The position numbers were made by a program, and so were the translations under genes. The notes beneath the pieces are model-generated. The model was given only the letters and a program-made list of their open reading frames with translations, made no database searches and was not told the DNA's origin. Below are positions 34,030 to 42,421 of a DNA stretch of 64,000 bases, in pieces. The stretch is taken from assembly GCF_050717635.1 (NCBI RefSeq), contig NZ_JBOITO010000029.1, positions 87,391-151,390 on the forward strand, read 5' to 3'. The first letter of the stretch is position 1; each line of letters begins with the position of its first letter. This DNA is from Clostridium_AD sp050717635. Its GTDB lineage: Bacteria > Bacillota > Clostridia > Clostridiales > Clostridiaceae.

Positions 34030-36085
34030 CTTCACCTCGCTCACTTAAAACTTCTACAAGAATATCTGAAAATATACTTTCTTGTTGATATCCATTTAAA
34101 GAATATTCACTACCATATATATATAATTCACTCTTACATTTCCTTAAAAGTCCGTGTACAACGGAAATTAAAATTCCGTATATATTAGTATTTTCTTTTT
34201 CATGAGTATAGATATCATTAATATCCCAATTACTTCTTAATACATAGGAGTTTGATAATTCCTTTATATTTCTTGAACACCACATATTGCTGTTAATATC
34301 TGTCCATATTTGAACCTTAGAACTTAAATTAGAGGTTAAATAAGTATAGGGTGATGTTAAAAGTATACTATTATATTGTAATAACATCTCTTGGATTTCA
34401 TTCGATGAATAAAATTCACTCCCTTCTCTTAGTATAAATTCTATAAATCTTTCTTCCGAAGACCTTCCTTTAAATTCTAATTTATTTAGTGTATTTACGA
34501 ACCCTTCGCAGCGCTCATATAAATTTATGTAGTCCTCTATATGTTCTTTAACTTTTGGCAGCAATATAAGCACTTCTAAAAATGCTTTTCTGAAAAATTC
34601 AGCTAGTGGCACCTTGTGCTCTGAAAAATGAATTTTATAATCTTCTATCCATTTTTTAAGTTTAATATATTTATCTACATAAGTAGCTCCTACTCTATCT
34701 ATCACTTCATTATTAAGCTCCGGAAGCCCGCTTGTCACTAACGAAGATAATAATGAACTTCTAACTGGATCTAGTTGTAATATAAAAGAAAAAAAGTTTT
34801 TATAATGTTCTTCCGTTAATTTTATACTTTTATAATCATTACAGAGTAACGCAAGTACTATTAATGGGTGTAAATATTCATTGTCTATAAATCTATATTT
34901 TTTTGTAGTCTCTATAATTGATATACCTAATATTTTTGCTTTTTTCTGTAGCGCGTAGGCCATAATAAAATCATTAAACGGACAAATTACAGCTATATCC
35001 ACAGGCTTAAAACCTTGAATTAATAGCTGTTCAATTTTTAATAATATCTTCTGGACCATTTCTGATCTTAGTTGTGATGTCATATCTATATAAGCTTCTA
35101 AATTTCCATTTATCACTTCTTCTTTATAGTGGTTATGTGCCCTATTATCTATTATCTGTGCAAAATTTATAAATTCATCATTGCAGCAAAAATGATTATC
35201 TACCGTAAGTTCATGGTATTCAACATTTAATTTTTTCTTTAGATAATCAGTATTAGCCCCATAATAACTACAAAATCCACCCTTTGGGTTATAAAATAAG
35301 TATGCCTTATTTACATTGTTAATAATCTTTAAGATAAGTTCTAGTTCTGCTGGTGAAGCCTCATCTATATCATCTACAATAAGATATTTTATATTATTAA
35401 TACTACAATATCTTGCGTCCTTAAGTACATAATTATTATAAAGGTAAAAACACAATCCATAATCTACAACACCATTACCTAACAATTTTGATATGTAATA
35501 CTCGGTTACTTCATCTAATTGATTATAAGTTTCTTTCACTAAAAAATCCTTTACCTCTAATGAATTATATAGCCTAGTTCCTATTTCATTAAAAGGTACT
35601 AATGATAGCGCCGCATTATTAATGTTAGATATCAAATCTGAAGCTATTTTAGAAGAAGTTGATGTTATATCACTAAAGTACCCTTTAGATGTTCTAAAGT
35701 GTTCCACTAATGCTTTCATTGCATAATTTGTAGCATCAAAAGATGCAAATTCAGGTTTTAATGCATTAGTTTTTATTTCATCGCATTTCTCCACTACATA
35801 TGGCCAATAAAGTGACAGCTCTTTTCTAATAAATCCATAGTAGGAGCTTTTTCTAATCTCAGAACTGGTATTAAAAATCATATCTTTTGTCCATGTTATA
35901 TTTTGATATTTATTCATGAACAAACACAATATGCTTGTGCTTTTAATTTTTTCAACTTCTATCATGTTCTTGTATTTAGAAATTGCCAGAGTTGTCTTTC
36001 CACTGGCAGAATTCCCTTTAACTAAGATACATTGCTGTGTAAATTTATTTTGATTTATTATTTTGTTAGCTTCTGCATATTTCAT
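34007..36085 (-). CDS. Superfamily 1-like ATPase, AddB/Rep-like subunit
   Basis: 692 residues with Walker A KGNSASGKTT (23-32), motif Ia-like CLFMNKYQNITW, a DEXX-like YLIVDDIDEASPAELELIL near 244-263 and a later VDIAVICPFND segment as in the second helicase domain. The C-terminal helicase motifs are degenerate, so it may be a structural, scanning ATPase like AddB. ATG follows AGGTGA. First gene of the overlapping cassette. Not the canonical AddB: no nuclease domain, which is supplied by the third gene. Confidence 0.75.
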   Translation of the reverse strand: MKYAEANKIINQNKFTQQCILVKGNSASGKTTLAISKYKNMIEVEKIKSTSILCLFMNKYQNITWTKDMIFNTSSEIRKSSYYGFIRKELSLYWPYVVEKCDEIKTNALKPEFASFDATNYAMKALVEHFRTSKGYFSDITSTSSKIASDLISNINNAALSLVPFNEIGTRLYNSLEVKDFLVKETYNQLDEVTEYYISKLLGNGVVDYGLCFYLYNNYVLKDARYCSINNIKYLIVDDIDEASPAELELILKIINNVNKAYLFYNPKGGFCSYYGANTDYLKKKLNVEYHELTVDNHFCCNDEFINFAQIIDNRAHNHYKEEVINGNLEAYIDMTSQLRSEMVQKILLKIEQLLIQGFKPVDIAVICPFNDFIMAYALQKKAKILGISIIETTKKYRFIDNEYLHPLIVLALLCNDYKSIKLTEEHYKNFFSFILQLDPVRSSLLSSLVTSGLPELNNEVIDRVGATYVDKYIKLKKWIEDYKIHFSEHKVPLAEFFRKAFLEVLILLPKVKEHIEDYINLYERCEGFVNTLNKLEFKGRSSEERFIEFILREGSEFYSSNEIQEMLLQYNSILLTSPYTYLTSNLSSKVQIWTDINSNMWCSRNIKELSNSYVLRSNWDINDIYTHEKENTNIYGILISVVHGLLRKCKSELYIYGSEYSLNGYQQESIFSDILVEVLSERGEDVEGNNL

Positions 36086-36158
36086 TGTATCACCTCAATA
36101 TAATCCATTATCTTATATTTTACCATATTTAGCATAAGTTAAACAAAACACTCTATAT

Positions 36159-36605
36159 TTACTCCTCACCGCTATCACTTTTATGCCTAGATATATTACC
36201 AAAAGCTATAATAGATAAAAGAACTAAAATGAATATACTAATTATTATAATTACGGGTCCAAAATTTGAAAAAAACGGTACCTTCCCTTTGAAAGATAAG
36301 GTTATGGTCGCTCCTATAATTAGAAAAAAAACAGATAAAATAACCCCTCCTATTATATACTTAGAATTTATATTTCTACTATTCACACCTAAATATGCTC
36401 CTGCCCATACTGTCCTTATAAGATAATATCCCATACATATATTTATAATTATAAGCACATTCATAGGGTAAGCTATCCATTCAATCCCAATATTATAAAG
36501 TCCCAGATCTATAAAAAGCAGATAGAACATTGCCATAAAACAGTTATTCCCGATTTTATTTCTCTTTTGAACTTGCATTTCATCTAGTTTGTCATTTTTA
36601 TACAT
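36159..36605 (-). CDS. Membrane protein partnered with an XRE regulator
   Basis: 148 residues, four to five membrane helices, starting with a cytoplasmic KLDEMQVQKRNKIGNN segment. The ATG at 36605 overlaps the stop of the XRE gene (ATGTATAA), with GGGGAGG upstream. This layout, a short XRE regulator translationally coupled to a DUF3796/DUF6773-like membrane protein, is common in Firmicutes. Function unknown. Confidence 0.75.
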   Translation of the reverse strand: MYKNDKLDEMQVQKRNKIGNNCFMAMFYLLFIDLGLYNIGIEWIAYPMNVLIIINICMGYYLIRTVWAGAYLGVNSRNINSKYIIGGVILSVFFLIIGATITLSFKGKVPFFSNFGPVIIIISIFILVLLSIIAFGNISRHKSDSGEE

Positions 36606-36807
36606 TGCTATCATCCTCCCCAAAAATCTGATCTAATGTTTTACCAAGTACTTTGCATATATCTCTACACAATTGTATTGACGGATTATACCCACCGTTT
36701 TCAATTGCATTTATCGTTTGTCTAGTCACACCAACAGCTTCTGCAACTTCCTTTTGTGACATGTCTTTTCCGGCCCTTGCAGATTTAAACTTTAGATTTT
36801 TACTCAC
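36598..36807 (-). CDS. XRE-family small DNA-binding regulator
   Basis: 69 residues: a single helix-turn-helix domain (KFKSARAGKDMSQKEVAEAVGVTRQTINAIENGGYNPSI) and the ending GKTLDQIFGEDDSNV. It is a YozG-like mini-regulator that probably represses its own operon. GTG at 36807 with GAGGTG upstream is preferred; the frame is open to 36876 without a site. Overlaps the membrane protein start. Confidence 0.85.
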   Translation of the reverse strand: MSKNLKFKSARAGKDMSQKEVAEAVGVTRQTINAIENGGYNPSIQLCRDICKVLGKTLDQIFGEDDSNV

Positions 36808-36934
36808 ATTATTCACCTCTAAATAAATAGTAACATAAATGATACCATGTGTCAAATATATATTACATATAGTCAATAATCTTATACTCCCATAACCAAG
36901 GAATCATACCACTAAATTTAATTTACACTATATA

Positions 36935-37018
36935 TTGACATAATATATTATAGTGTTATTATTATACATATAGTTACTATGTATCGACTTACTATGTATC
37001 GGCTTACTAAGTATCAAT
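36935..37018 (+). promoter_or_regulatory. Promoter and three 15-bp tandem repeats before padR
   Basis: TTGACA (36935-36940) and TATTAT (36957-36962), 16 bp apart, are followed by three direct repeats of the unit TTACTATGTATCGAC beginning at 36974, 36989 and 37004. They lie just after the expected start point, where a repressor would block transcription; PadR autoregulation is inferred. Confidence 0.6.
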
Positions 37019-37055
37019 AATATTATACCATAACCATTATAAAGGAGGAGATAAG

Positions 37056-37397
37056 ATGTCAATAAACAAAGAACTTTTAAAAGGAAGTACGGTAATTCTT
37101 ATACTTAAGTTAATTAATAAAAAACCAATGTATGGATATGAGATGATAAAAGAGATGGAAGAAAAATCAAATGGGATATTTACATTAAAAGAAGGGACAC
37201 TCTATCCAATTCTTCATACCTTAGAGGCAAAGGGACTTGTAGAAGCATATTGGGATGAAGGCTGTGGAAATCGCCCCAGAAAATACTACAGGATAATGGA
37301 GGCAGGTCGATTATCTTTAAAGAAAAAAGAAGAAGAATGGACAACTTTCCGTTCCACAGTTGATAAAATATTATTGGAGGCTGTATTATGGGCGTAG
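37056..37397 (+). CDS. PadR-family transcriptional regulator
   Basis: 113 residues with the PadR winged helix: LILKLINKKPMYGYEMIKEME, the KEGTLYPILHTLEAKGLVEAYW recognition block and RPRKYYRI. PadR proteins repress adjacent genes and are released by ligand. ATG follows AAAGGAGGAG. It overlaps the next gene by 10 bp. In Firmicutes PadR genes are often followed by HAAS-domain (permease prefix) proteins, as here. Confidence 0.92.
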   Translation: MSINKELLKGSTVILILKLINKKPMYGYEMIKEMEEKSNGIFTLKEGTLYPILHTLEAKGLVEAYWDEGCGNRPRKYYRIMEAGRLSLKKKEEEWTTFRSTVDKILLEAVLWA

Positions 37398-38677
37398 GAA
37401 ATAATTCTAAGATTAGTGAATATATAGATTATGTCTGTTCTTATGTAAAATATAAAGCAGCTCATAAAGAAGTAAAACAGGAGCTATCATCACACATAGA
37501 GGACATTATAGATGAATATGCTGAAAGTGGAATATTAGATGAAGAAGCAGTAAGTAAAGCTGTTGAACGAATGGGAGATGGTGTAACCCTAGGTAAACAG
37601 CTAAATATAGCCCACAAGGGAAACCCAGATTGGATTACATTAATTTTAACCATAATCCTTTTAAATACGGGTGTTGCTTTGATGTATCTTATGCAATATA
37701 GAAGTTCCTATGGACGGAATGATTATCTATTTAATCACAGCCTAATATATGCTTCTATCGGCACCATAGGCTTAGTATTATTATATTTCTTTGATTACAG
37801 AAAATTAGAAAAGTACTCGCTGCATATTTTTGCAGGAATGTGTTTGTTATTTATCCTGTATATATTTATAGGTAACCCTATAAATGGACGTCTTTTTATT
37901 TCAATTGGCTCTTTTAGAACTGATATTAGGGCAATTAGCTTGTATGTATTTATAATTGCACTTGCAGGTATATTCAATAACTATGACTGGAACAAAAGAA
38001 TGAATTTAATTAAAGCTTTTGGATATTTAATTATTCCAATGTATTTTATGCTTTCTGTTCAAGGATTAGCTTACTGTGGAATTTACTTTATTTCATTTAT
38101 AGTTTTAGCGCTTAAATCTAAGATGAAAATTAGATATGCAATTTATATTGTTGCATTTAATGCTATTAGTTTTATATTATATATTTTCACGGCACCATAT
38201 AGAGCAAGAAGACTTTTAAGTTTTTTAGACCCATTCTCTGATCCAGAAGGAAGTGGATATTTAGGTGTACAGATGTATAAAATAATTCATACATCTGGAA
38301 TTTTGGGGAATGGATTTTCAGCAAATGAAAAATTATTAGTACCTGAGATGCAATCAGACTTTATATTCAATTATATTGTTCACACTTTTGGGTGGCTAGG
38401 AGCTGCGATTATTATTACTTTTATTATTTCTTTCATATATAGAATTTTGAATATTTCAAAATATGTTAGAGATAATTATGGCAGCTTACTTATTAGTGGG
38501 CTAATTAGTATATTTATAGTTCAATTTTCAGTAAATATATTAATGAATGTAAATTTATTCCCTATTATTGGAATTGCACTTCCTTTTATAAGCTATGGAG
38601 GATCTTTAGGTCTTATTAATATGGCATCTGTAGGTATTATTATGAGTGTGTATAGAAGGAGAAGCTTAACCAATTAA
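37388..38677 (+). CDS. HAAS domain fused to an FtsW/RodA/SpoVE (SEDS) protein
   Basis: 429 residues. Residues 1-75 form a HAAS/permease-prefix helix bundle (SEYIDYVCSYVKYKAAHKEV, then ERMGDGVTLGKQLN). Residues 80-425 have ten membrane helices of the SEDS family: a GILGNGFSANEKLLVPE loop, then catalytic Asp in MQSDFIFNYIVHTFG, then PFISYGGSLGL near the end. SEDS proteins polymerise peptidoglycan glycan strands from lipid II with a class B PBP; none is adjacent. ATG follows ATTGGAGG inside padR. Confidence 0.88.
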   Translation: MGVGNNSKISEYIDYVCSYVKYKAAHKEVKQELSSHIEDIIDEYAESGILDEEAVSKAVERMGDGVTLGKQLNIAHKGNPDWITLILTIILLNTGVALMYLMQYRSSYGRNDYLFNHSLIYASIGTIGLVLLYFFDYRKLEKYSLHIFAGMCLLFILYIFIGNPINGRLFISIGSFRTDIRAISLYVFIIALAGIFNNYDWNKRMNLIKAFGYLIIPMYFMLSVQGLAYCGIYFISFIVLALKSKMKIRYAIYIVAFNAISFILYIFTAPYRARRLLSFLDPFSDPEGSGYLGVQMYKIIHTSGILGNGFSANEKLLVPEMQSDFIFNYIVHTFGWLGAAIIITFIISFIYRILNISKYVRDNYGSLLISGLISIFIVQFSVNILMNVNLFPIIGIALPFISYGGSLGLINMASVGIIMSVYRRRSLTN

Positions 38678-38717
38678 TATACGTTACATCATTTAGTTTT
38701 TAATTAAATTTGAATAT

Positions 38718-38751
38718 AAAAAAAGTAGGAAGAATTTTTCCTGCTTTTTTT
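38718..38751. terminator. Bidirectional intrinsic terminator
   Basis: AAAAGTAGGAA and near-complement TTTCCTGCTTTT around a five-base loop, between the SEDS gene and the convergent small gene. Confidence 0.8.
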
Positions 38752-38757
38752 GACTTA

Positions 38758-38964
38758 CTAACTTTCTTTCTCTGAATGCTTTTTCCCATAAATTTTATGC
38801 AGTATTAAATCATATTGACCTAACTTATCTGCTAACATATGCCAATTCTTATGTTCAGCATTAGAAACATTCACTTGATTGGTTTCCACATTTTTTAATC
38901 TTTCACCAATATCCTTAATATCCTTTTGCATTTGTATTAACATTTCTTTTATTTCGTTATCCAT
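38758..38964 (-). CDS. Small coiled-coil protein
   Basis: 68 residues. Heptad-like spacing through MLIQMQKDIKDIGERLKNVE suggests a coiled coil; the rest (HKNWHMLADKLGQYDLILHKIYG) is a second helix. No membrane segment. Similar short proteins occur widely in clostridia without known role. ATG follows GAAGGAGAG. Confidence 0.6.
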   Translation of the reverse strand: MDNEIKEMLIQMQKDIKDIGERLKNVETNQVNVSNAEHKNWHMLADKLGQYDLILHKIYGKKHSEKES

Positions 38965-39116
38965 AATTTATCTCTCCTTCTAAAATCCTATATTATATCT
39001 AAATCTATTATACATTATTTTTATGCCTACCACATAATTAAACTATTTCAGTATGCTTATATCACTTCTCTCTAAGTTTCATATACTATAATTAACATAA
39101 ATAATTTTAGGGGGTC

Positions 39117-39263
39117 ATTATTATATTTAAAACAACAAATTTTATTAATATTTTATGTATCCTAGGGCCACCAACATTACTTACAGCAGTAGAAATTTAT
39201 AAGATACGAGGGTATATAAAGAAGTACATCGAAAATCTAAAATTATACTCACATGAAACATAA
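39117..39263 (+). CDS. 48-residue membrane peptide with possible ATT start
   Basis: The frame of 49 codons opens with ATT at 39117 after TAGGGGG and has no ATG, GTG or TTG near the ribosome site. The product has a hydrophobic segment (FINILCILGPPTLLTAVEIY) and a basic tail (KIRGYIKKYIENLKLYSHET). If not translated from ATT it may be a gene with a mutated start. Confidence 0.3.
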   Translation: MIIFKTTNFINILCILGPPTLLTAVEIYKIRGYIKKYIENLKLYSHET

Positions 39264-39279
39264 TTACTCGAATTACAGT

Positions 39280-40164
39280 TTATTTTAATGACTTTTCAAT
39301 TTCAATTATTGCTTTGTAATGATTTTTGGGAGATACTCCGAACATCTTTTTAAATGCTCTAAAAAAAGTAGAATAATCGTAAAATCCACATTCACCACAT
39401 ACTTCTGTTATTGATTTACCACTCTTAATCAGTGAATTGGACATGATTAGTCTTTTCTGAAGTATATAATTATGCACCGTATACCCCGTTTGTTTTTTAA
39501 ATTTATGCATAAGATAATATTTGCTCATGTAAAACCTACTGGCAAGATTATCAATAGATAATTCTTCACTAATATTTTCATTTATATAATCTAAAATAGT
39601 ACCTATATTCTCATCATATTCAATATCATTTAATTCTTTGTTGCTTTCCATTCCCATATACAATCTAGTTAAGTAAACCAAAAGTTGTAAAAACAAGGAG
39701 TTTCTCAAAATCCGATTTCCAAAATCGTTACTTTTACAGGCATCCTCAAGCTGTGATAATATATATTTTATGTTAATAAGTAATTCACTACTAAGTCTAA
39801 GCATGCTAAACTTTTGCTTTACAGCCAATTCAAAACTTGCTAGTAAATTACAGTCGTTACTGTTATGTTGCTCTAAAAATCTTGAATTCACCCAAATAAC
39901 TATGCGTTCATAAGGCTGTGAAATATCTATTAATGGTTTGTGTACCTCACTACTACTTACAAGAAGTATATCCCAAGGTTTCAGTTTATAAGATTTGCCT
40001 TCAATTAAATAAGTAACATTACCTGATATAAAAATTATTATTTTATTGAATTCATGGTAATGAAACTCAAACTCCATATTTCTTTGGTCTTTTAAATGGA
40101 ATAATTTAAAATCTTCATTTAAATAACCTCTTTTACAATTGTGTGCTTCCTTTTCAGATTTCAT
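39280..40164 (-). CDS. AraC-family regulator with cupin sensor
   Basis: 294 residues. The N-terminal cupin (about 20-100; EFHYHEFNKIIIFISGNVTYLIEG) binds an effector. The C-terminal DNA-binding domain (about 195-290) has two HTHs: SIDNLASRFYMSKYYLMHKFK and SITEVCGECGFYDYSTFFRAFKK, then FGVSPKNHY. ATG follows AGGAGGATATC. It is divergent from the MurE-like gene, a possible target. Effector unknown. Confidence 0.88.
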   Translation of the reverse strand: MKSEKEAHNCKRGYLNEDFKLFHLKDQRNMEFEFHYHEFNKIIIFISGNVTYLIEGKSYKLKPWDILLVSSSEVHKPLIDISQPYERIVIWVNSRFLEQHNSNDCNLLASFELAVKQKFSMLRLSSELLINIKYILSQLEDACKSNDFGNRILRNSLFLQLLVYLTRLYMGMESNKELNDIEYDENIGTILDYINENISEELSIDNLASRFYMSKYYLMHKFKKQTGYTVHNYILQKRLIMSNSLIKSGKSITEVCGECGFYDYSTFFRAFKKMFGVSPKNHYKAIIEIEKSLK

Positions 40165-40307
40165 GATATCCTCCTAGCAATCTATTAGGTGATTATTTAA
40201 TAGTAGAGCACTTTTTGCAATGTTTCAAGCACTTTAAGCAATAAACATAGCAAAAATTACTACTATAATAAATATATAGACATAAATCGCTAAAACGGAG
40301 GGTAACT

Positions 40308-41327
40308 ATGAAAATAAAAGATCTCTTAAATGAAATTCCTTATGAGGTTATTCAAGGCGCAGATGAAATTAATATACAAAATATTTCATGGGACTCAAGA
40401 AGGCTAAAACCTAATTCATTGTTCATTTGTGTTAAGAATAAAAATGTTGACAGGCATAGTTATGCACATGCAGCAATTGAAGCCGGCGCTACTACATTAT
40501 TAATAGAACATAATATTGAAAATTTACCCATAGGTATCAACGTAATAAAAGTTGAAAACACAAAACTTGCTATGGCTATTATAGCTAATCGCTTTTATGA
40601 TGAACCTTCTAAAAAATTCAATCTCATTGGAATTACTGGAACTAATGGAAAAACAACAGTAACCTTCTTTATAACAAAAATATTAGAATCCATTGGTCGC
40701 AAGGTTGGAATTATTAGCACTATTGAAAATAGTATTGGGAATACAACACTTAAAACAGCCAAATTAAATCCTACAACTCCAGACGCAATGGAACTTCAAT
40801 CATCCTTTGCTGAAATGGCAGAAAACAATGTTACTGATGCTATTATTGAAGTAACTTCAATAGCCTTAGAACAGCACAGAACCTATATGTGTGATTTTGA
40901 TATAGGCATATTCACTAACTTAACGCAAGATTATTTAGATGAGAATGGTAAAACAGAAAATTATAAAGAAGCAAATATAAAATTATTTAAAATGTGTAGA
41001 TTTGGTATTATTAATGCCGATGATCCAGTATCACAAGAAATAATTCAAAATGCTACCTGTGATATTGTTACCTATGGTATTAATAACACTGCTGATTTTA
41101 TGGCAAAAGATATTGTGTATTCGCATGAAGGAGTATGTTTCACATTGTATTTTTGTGATAACCTTAAGAGCGTTCAACTTAATGTTCCAGGTGAATTTAA
41201 TGTTTATAATGCGCTGACTGCTATTGCATCTTGTTATTTTTTAGGGTTCCCATTATTATTAATTATTCATTCATTACCCGCTATTAATGTAGAAATAGTA
41301 AAAGAGTATTTCTCTCGTATTTTATAG
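40308..41327 (+). CDS. MurE-like Mur ligase lacking the C-terminal domain
   Basis: 339 residues. Domain 1 (1-95) has the MurE fold with WDSRRLKPNSLFIC; the ATP-binding central domain has the P-loop GITGTNGKTTVTFF, NPTTPD, and TNLTQDYLDENGK where MurE usually has HLDFHG. It stops near residue 339, where complete MurE proteins (about 480) continue with a third domain of the GRFE and DNPR motifs. Without it amino-acid addition is unlikely. It may be a truncated paralogue or specialised. ATG follows ACGGAGGG. Confidence 0.8.
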   Translation: MKIKDLLNEIPYEVIQGADEINIQNISWDSRRLKPNSLFICVKNKNVDRHSYAHAAIEAGATTLLIEHNIENLPIGINVIKVENTKLAMAIIANRFYDEPSKKFNLIGITGTNGKTTVTFFITKILESIGRKVGIISTIENSIGNTTLKTAKLNPTTPDAMELQSSFAEMAENNVTDAIIEVTSIALEQHRTYMCDFDIGIFTNLTQDYLDENGKTENYKEANIKLFKMCRFGIINADDPVSQEIIQNATCDIVTYGINNTADFMAKDIVYSHEGVCFTLYFCDNLKSVQLNVPGEFNVYNALTAIASCYFLGFPLLLIIHSLPAINVEIVKEYFSRIL

Positions 41328-41337
41328 TCATAAATTA

Positions 41338-41368
41338 TTAAGGCTCAACATTGGATGCTGAGCCTTAA
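41338..41368. terminator. Intrinsic terminator after the MurE-like gene
   Basis: TTAAGGCTCA and its complement form a 10-bp perfect stem close to the MurE-like stop and convergent with the transporter pair. Confidence 0.75.
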
Positions 41369-41369
41369 T

Positions 41370-41828
41370 TTACGTTAAAAATTCATTTACAATTAATTCT
41401 TTCTTGTCCACATTAGAATTATACATAATTCCTATTAGAATCAATATTCCACCAATAATTTTTCCTTTTGAAACAAATCCCTCTCTAAAATAATCAATAA
41501 GTATTCCTGTGAAAATTTGACCTATAAATATAAGCAAAGTAGTATATATAGTTGGAATTTTAGGAATTACGATGTTAGAACTTGCAACTACAATTACTCC
41601 TATTAATCCGCCTAAAAGAGCCCATAACGGTATTTCAGTATAACCTTTATGAGATAGATTTACAAAATTGCGTACTACAATAATTAATAGTATAGTAGTA
41701 AATAGTCCTACTAAATAATTTACCAAGGTTCCCTGAAATACTCCGATTTTTTTAGCTAAATGTGAATTTATAATCATCGATAATATAATAAATGAGCCAC
41801 ACAAAGCCGCTGAAATTATATATAACAT
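41370..41828 (-). CDS. YdcZ/DUF606 family half-transporter, second of a pair
   Basis: 152 residues with five membrane helices, of the DMT (DUF606/YdcZ) type: HLAKKIGVFQGTLVNYLVGL, GGLIGVIVVASSNIVIPKIP, then LIFIGQIFTGILIDYF. These act as paired halves of a ten-helix transporter. ATG follows AGAGGAGG; it follows its partner by 12 bp. Substrate unknown. Confidence 0.85.
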   Translation of the reverse strand: MLYIISAALCGSFIILSMIINSHLAKKIGVFQGTLVNYLVGLFTTILLIIVVRNFVNLSHKGYTEIPLWALLGGLIGVIVVASSNIVIPKIPTIYTTLLIFIGQIFTGILIDYFREGFVSKGKIIGGILILIGIMYNSNVDKKELIVNEFLT

Positions 41829-41840
41829 ATTTGTCCTCCT

Positions 41841-42266
41841 CTATTTATAATATATCATTGTAACTAACCCTAAAAATATTATAAAGAATCCCACGATTTT
41901 TTTCTTCTTAAACTTATAAATATCCAAACCAAATAACCCATAATGATCAATAAAGCTGGCTAAAATGAGTTGTCCAAAAACTCCTAAGGATAATGTTAAC
42001 GATGCACCAAGGGCATTGAAGCATAAATTATTTAAAAATACCACCAAAACTCCTATTAACCCACCACTAAATAAGTAAATTGGAATATTCTTGTTTAACC
42101 TTAACTTCTGCTTTTTTAATATTAAAATAATAATTACTGCAATAAGACCCACTATATGAATTATTAATAGTGATTGATAGGAATCTGTGTAATTCACCAA
42201 AATTCCATTAAAAGTTACCATTATAGTAATTAAAATACCTATAAATACCGCAGATGCCTTATACAT
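41841..42266 (-). CDS. YdcZ/DUF606 family half-transporter, first of a pair
   Basis: 141 residues, five membrane helices: FIGILITIMVTFNGILVNYT, LFSGGLIGVLVVFLNNLCFNALGASLTLSLGVFGQLILASFIDHYGLFG. Same family as the next gene and probably opposite in topology. Divergent from the YeiL-like regulator across an 18-bp palindrome, a likely control pair. ATG follows TGGAGGAAG. Confidence 0.85.
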   Translation of the reverse strand: MYKASAVFIGILITIMVTFNGILVNYTDSYQSLLIIHIVGLIAVIIILILKKQKLRLNKNIPIYLFSGGLIGVLVVFLNNLCFNALGASLTLSLGVFGQLILASFIDHYGLFGLDIYKFKKKKIVGFFIIFLGLVTMIYYK

Positions 42267-42330
42267 TTAGCTTCCTCCATTCTTTAATAGATGTCTCTTT
42301 TATAAGATTAACATAAAAAAACTTGGTTCT

Positions 42331-42348
42331 ATATGACACATGTCATAT
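42331..42348. promoter_or_regulatory. Operator-like palindrome between transporter pair and regulator
   Basis: ATATGACACATGTCATAT: eight-bp perfect arms around CA, in the divergent region before the CRP/FNR-type gene. A site for that regulator is inferred. Confidence 0.5.
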
Positions 42349-42421
42349 TTCTAGTAAAATTGTTTATACAAAACCAAAACAATCTATTATAATAATACAT
42401 AGATACTAAAAGGGGGTAACC

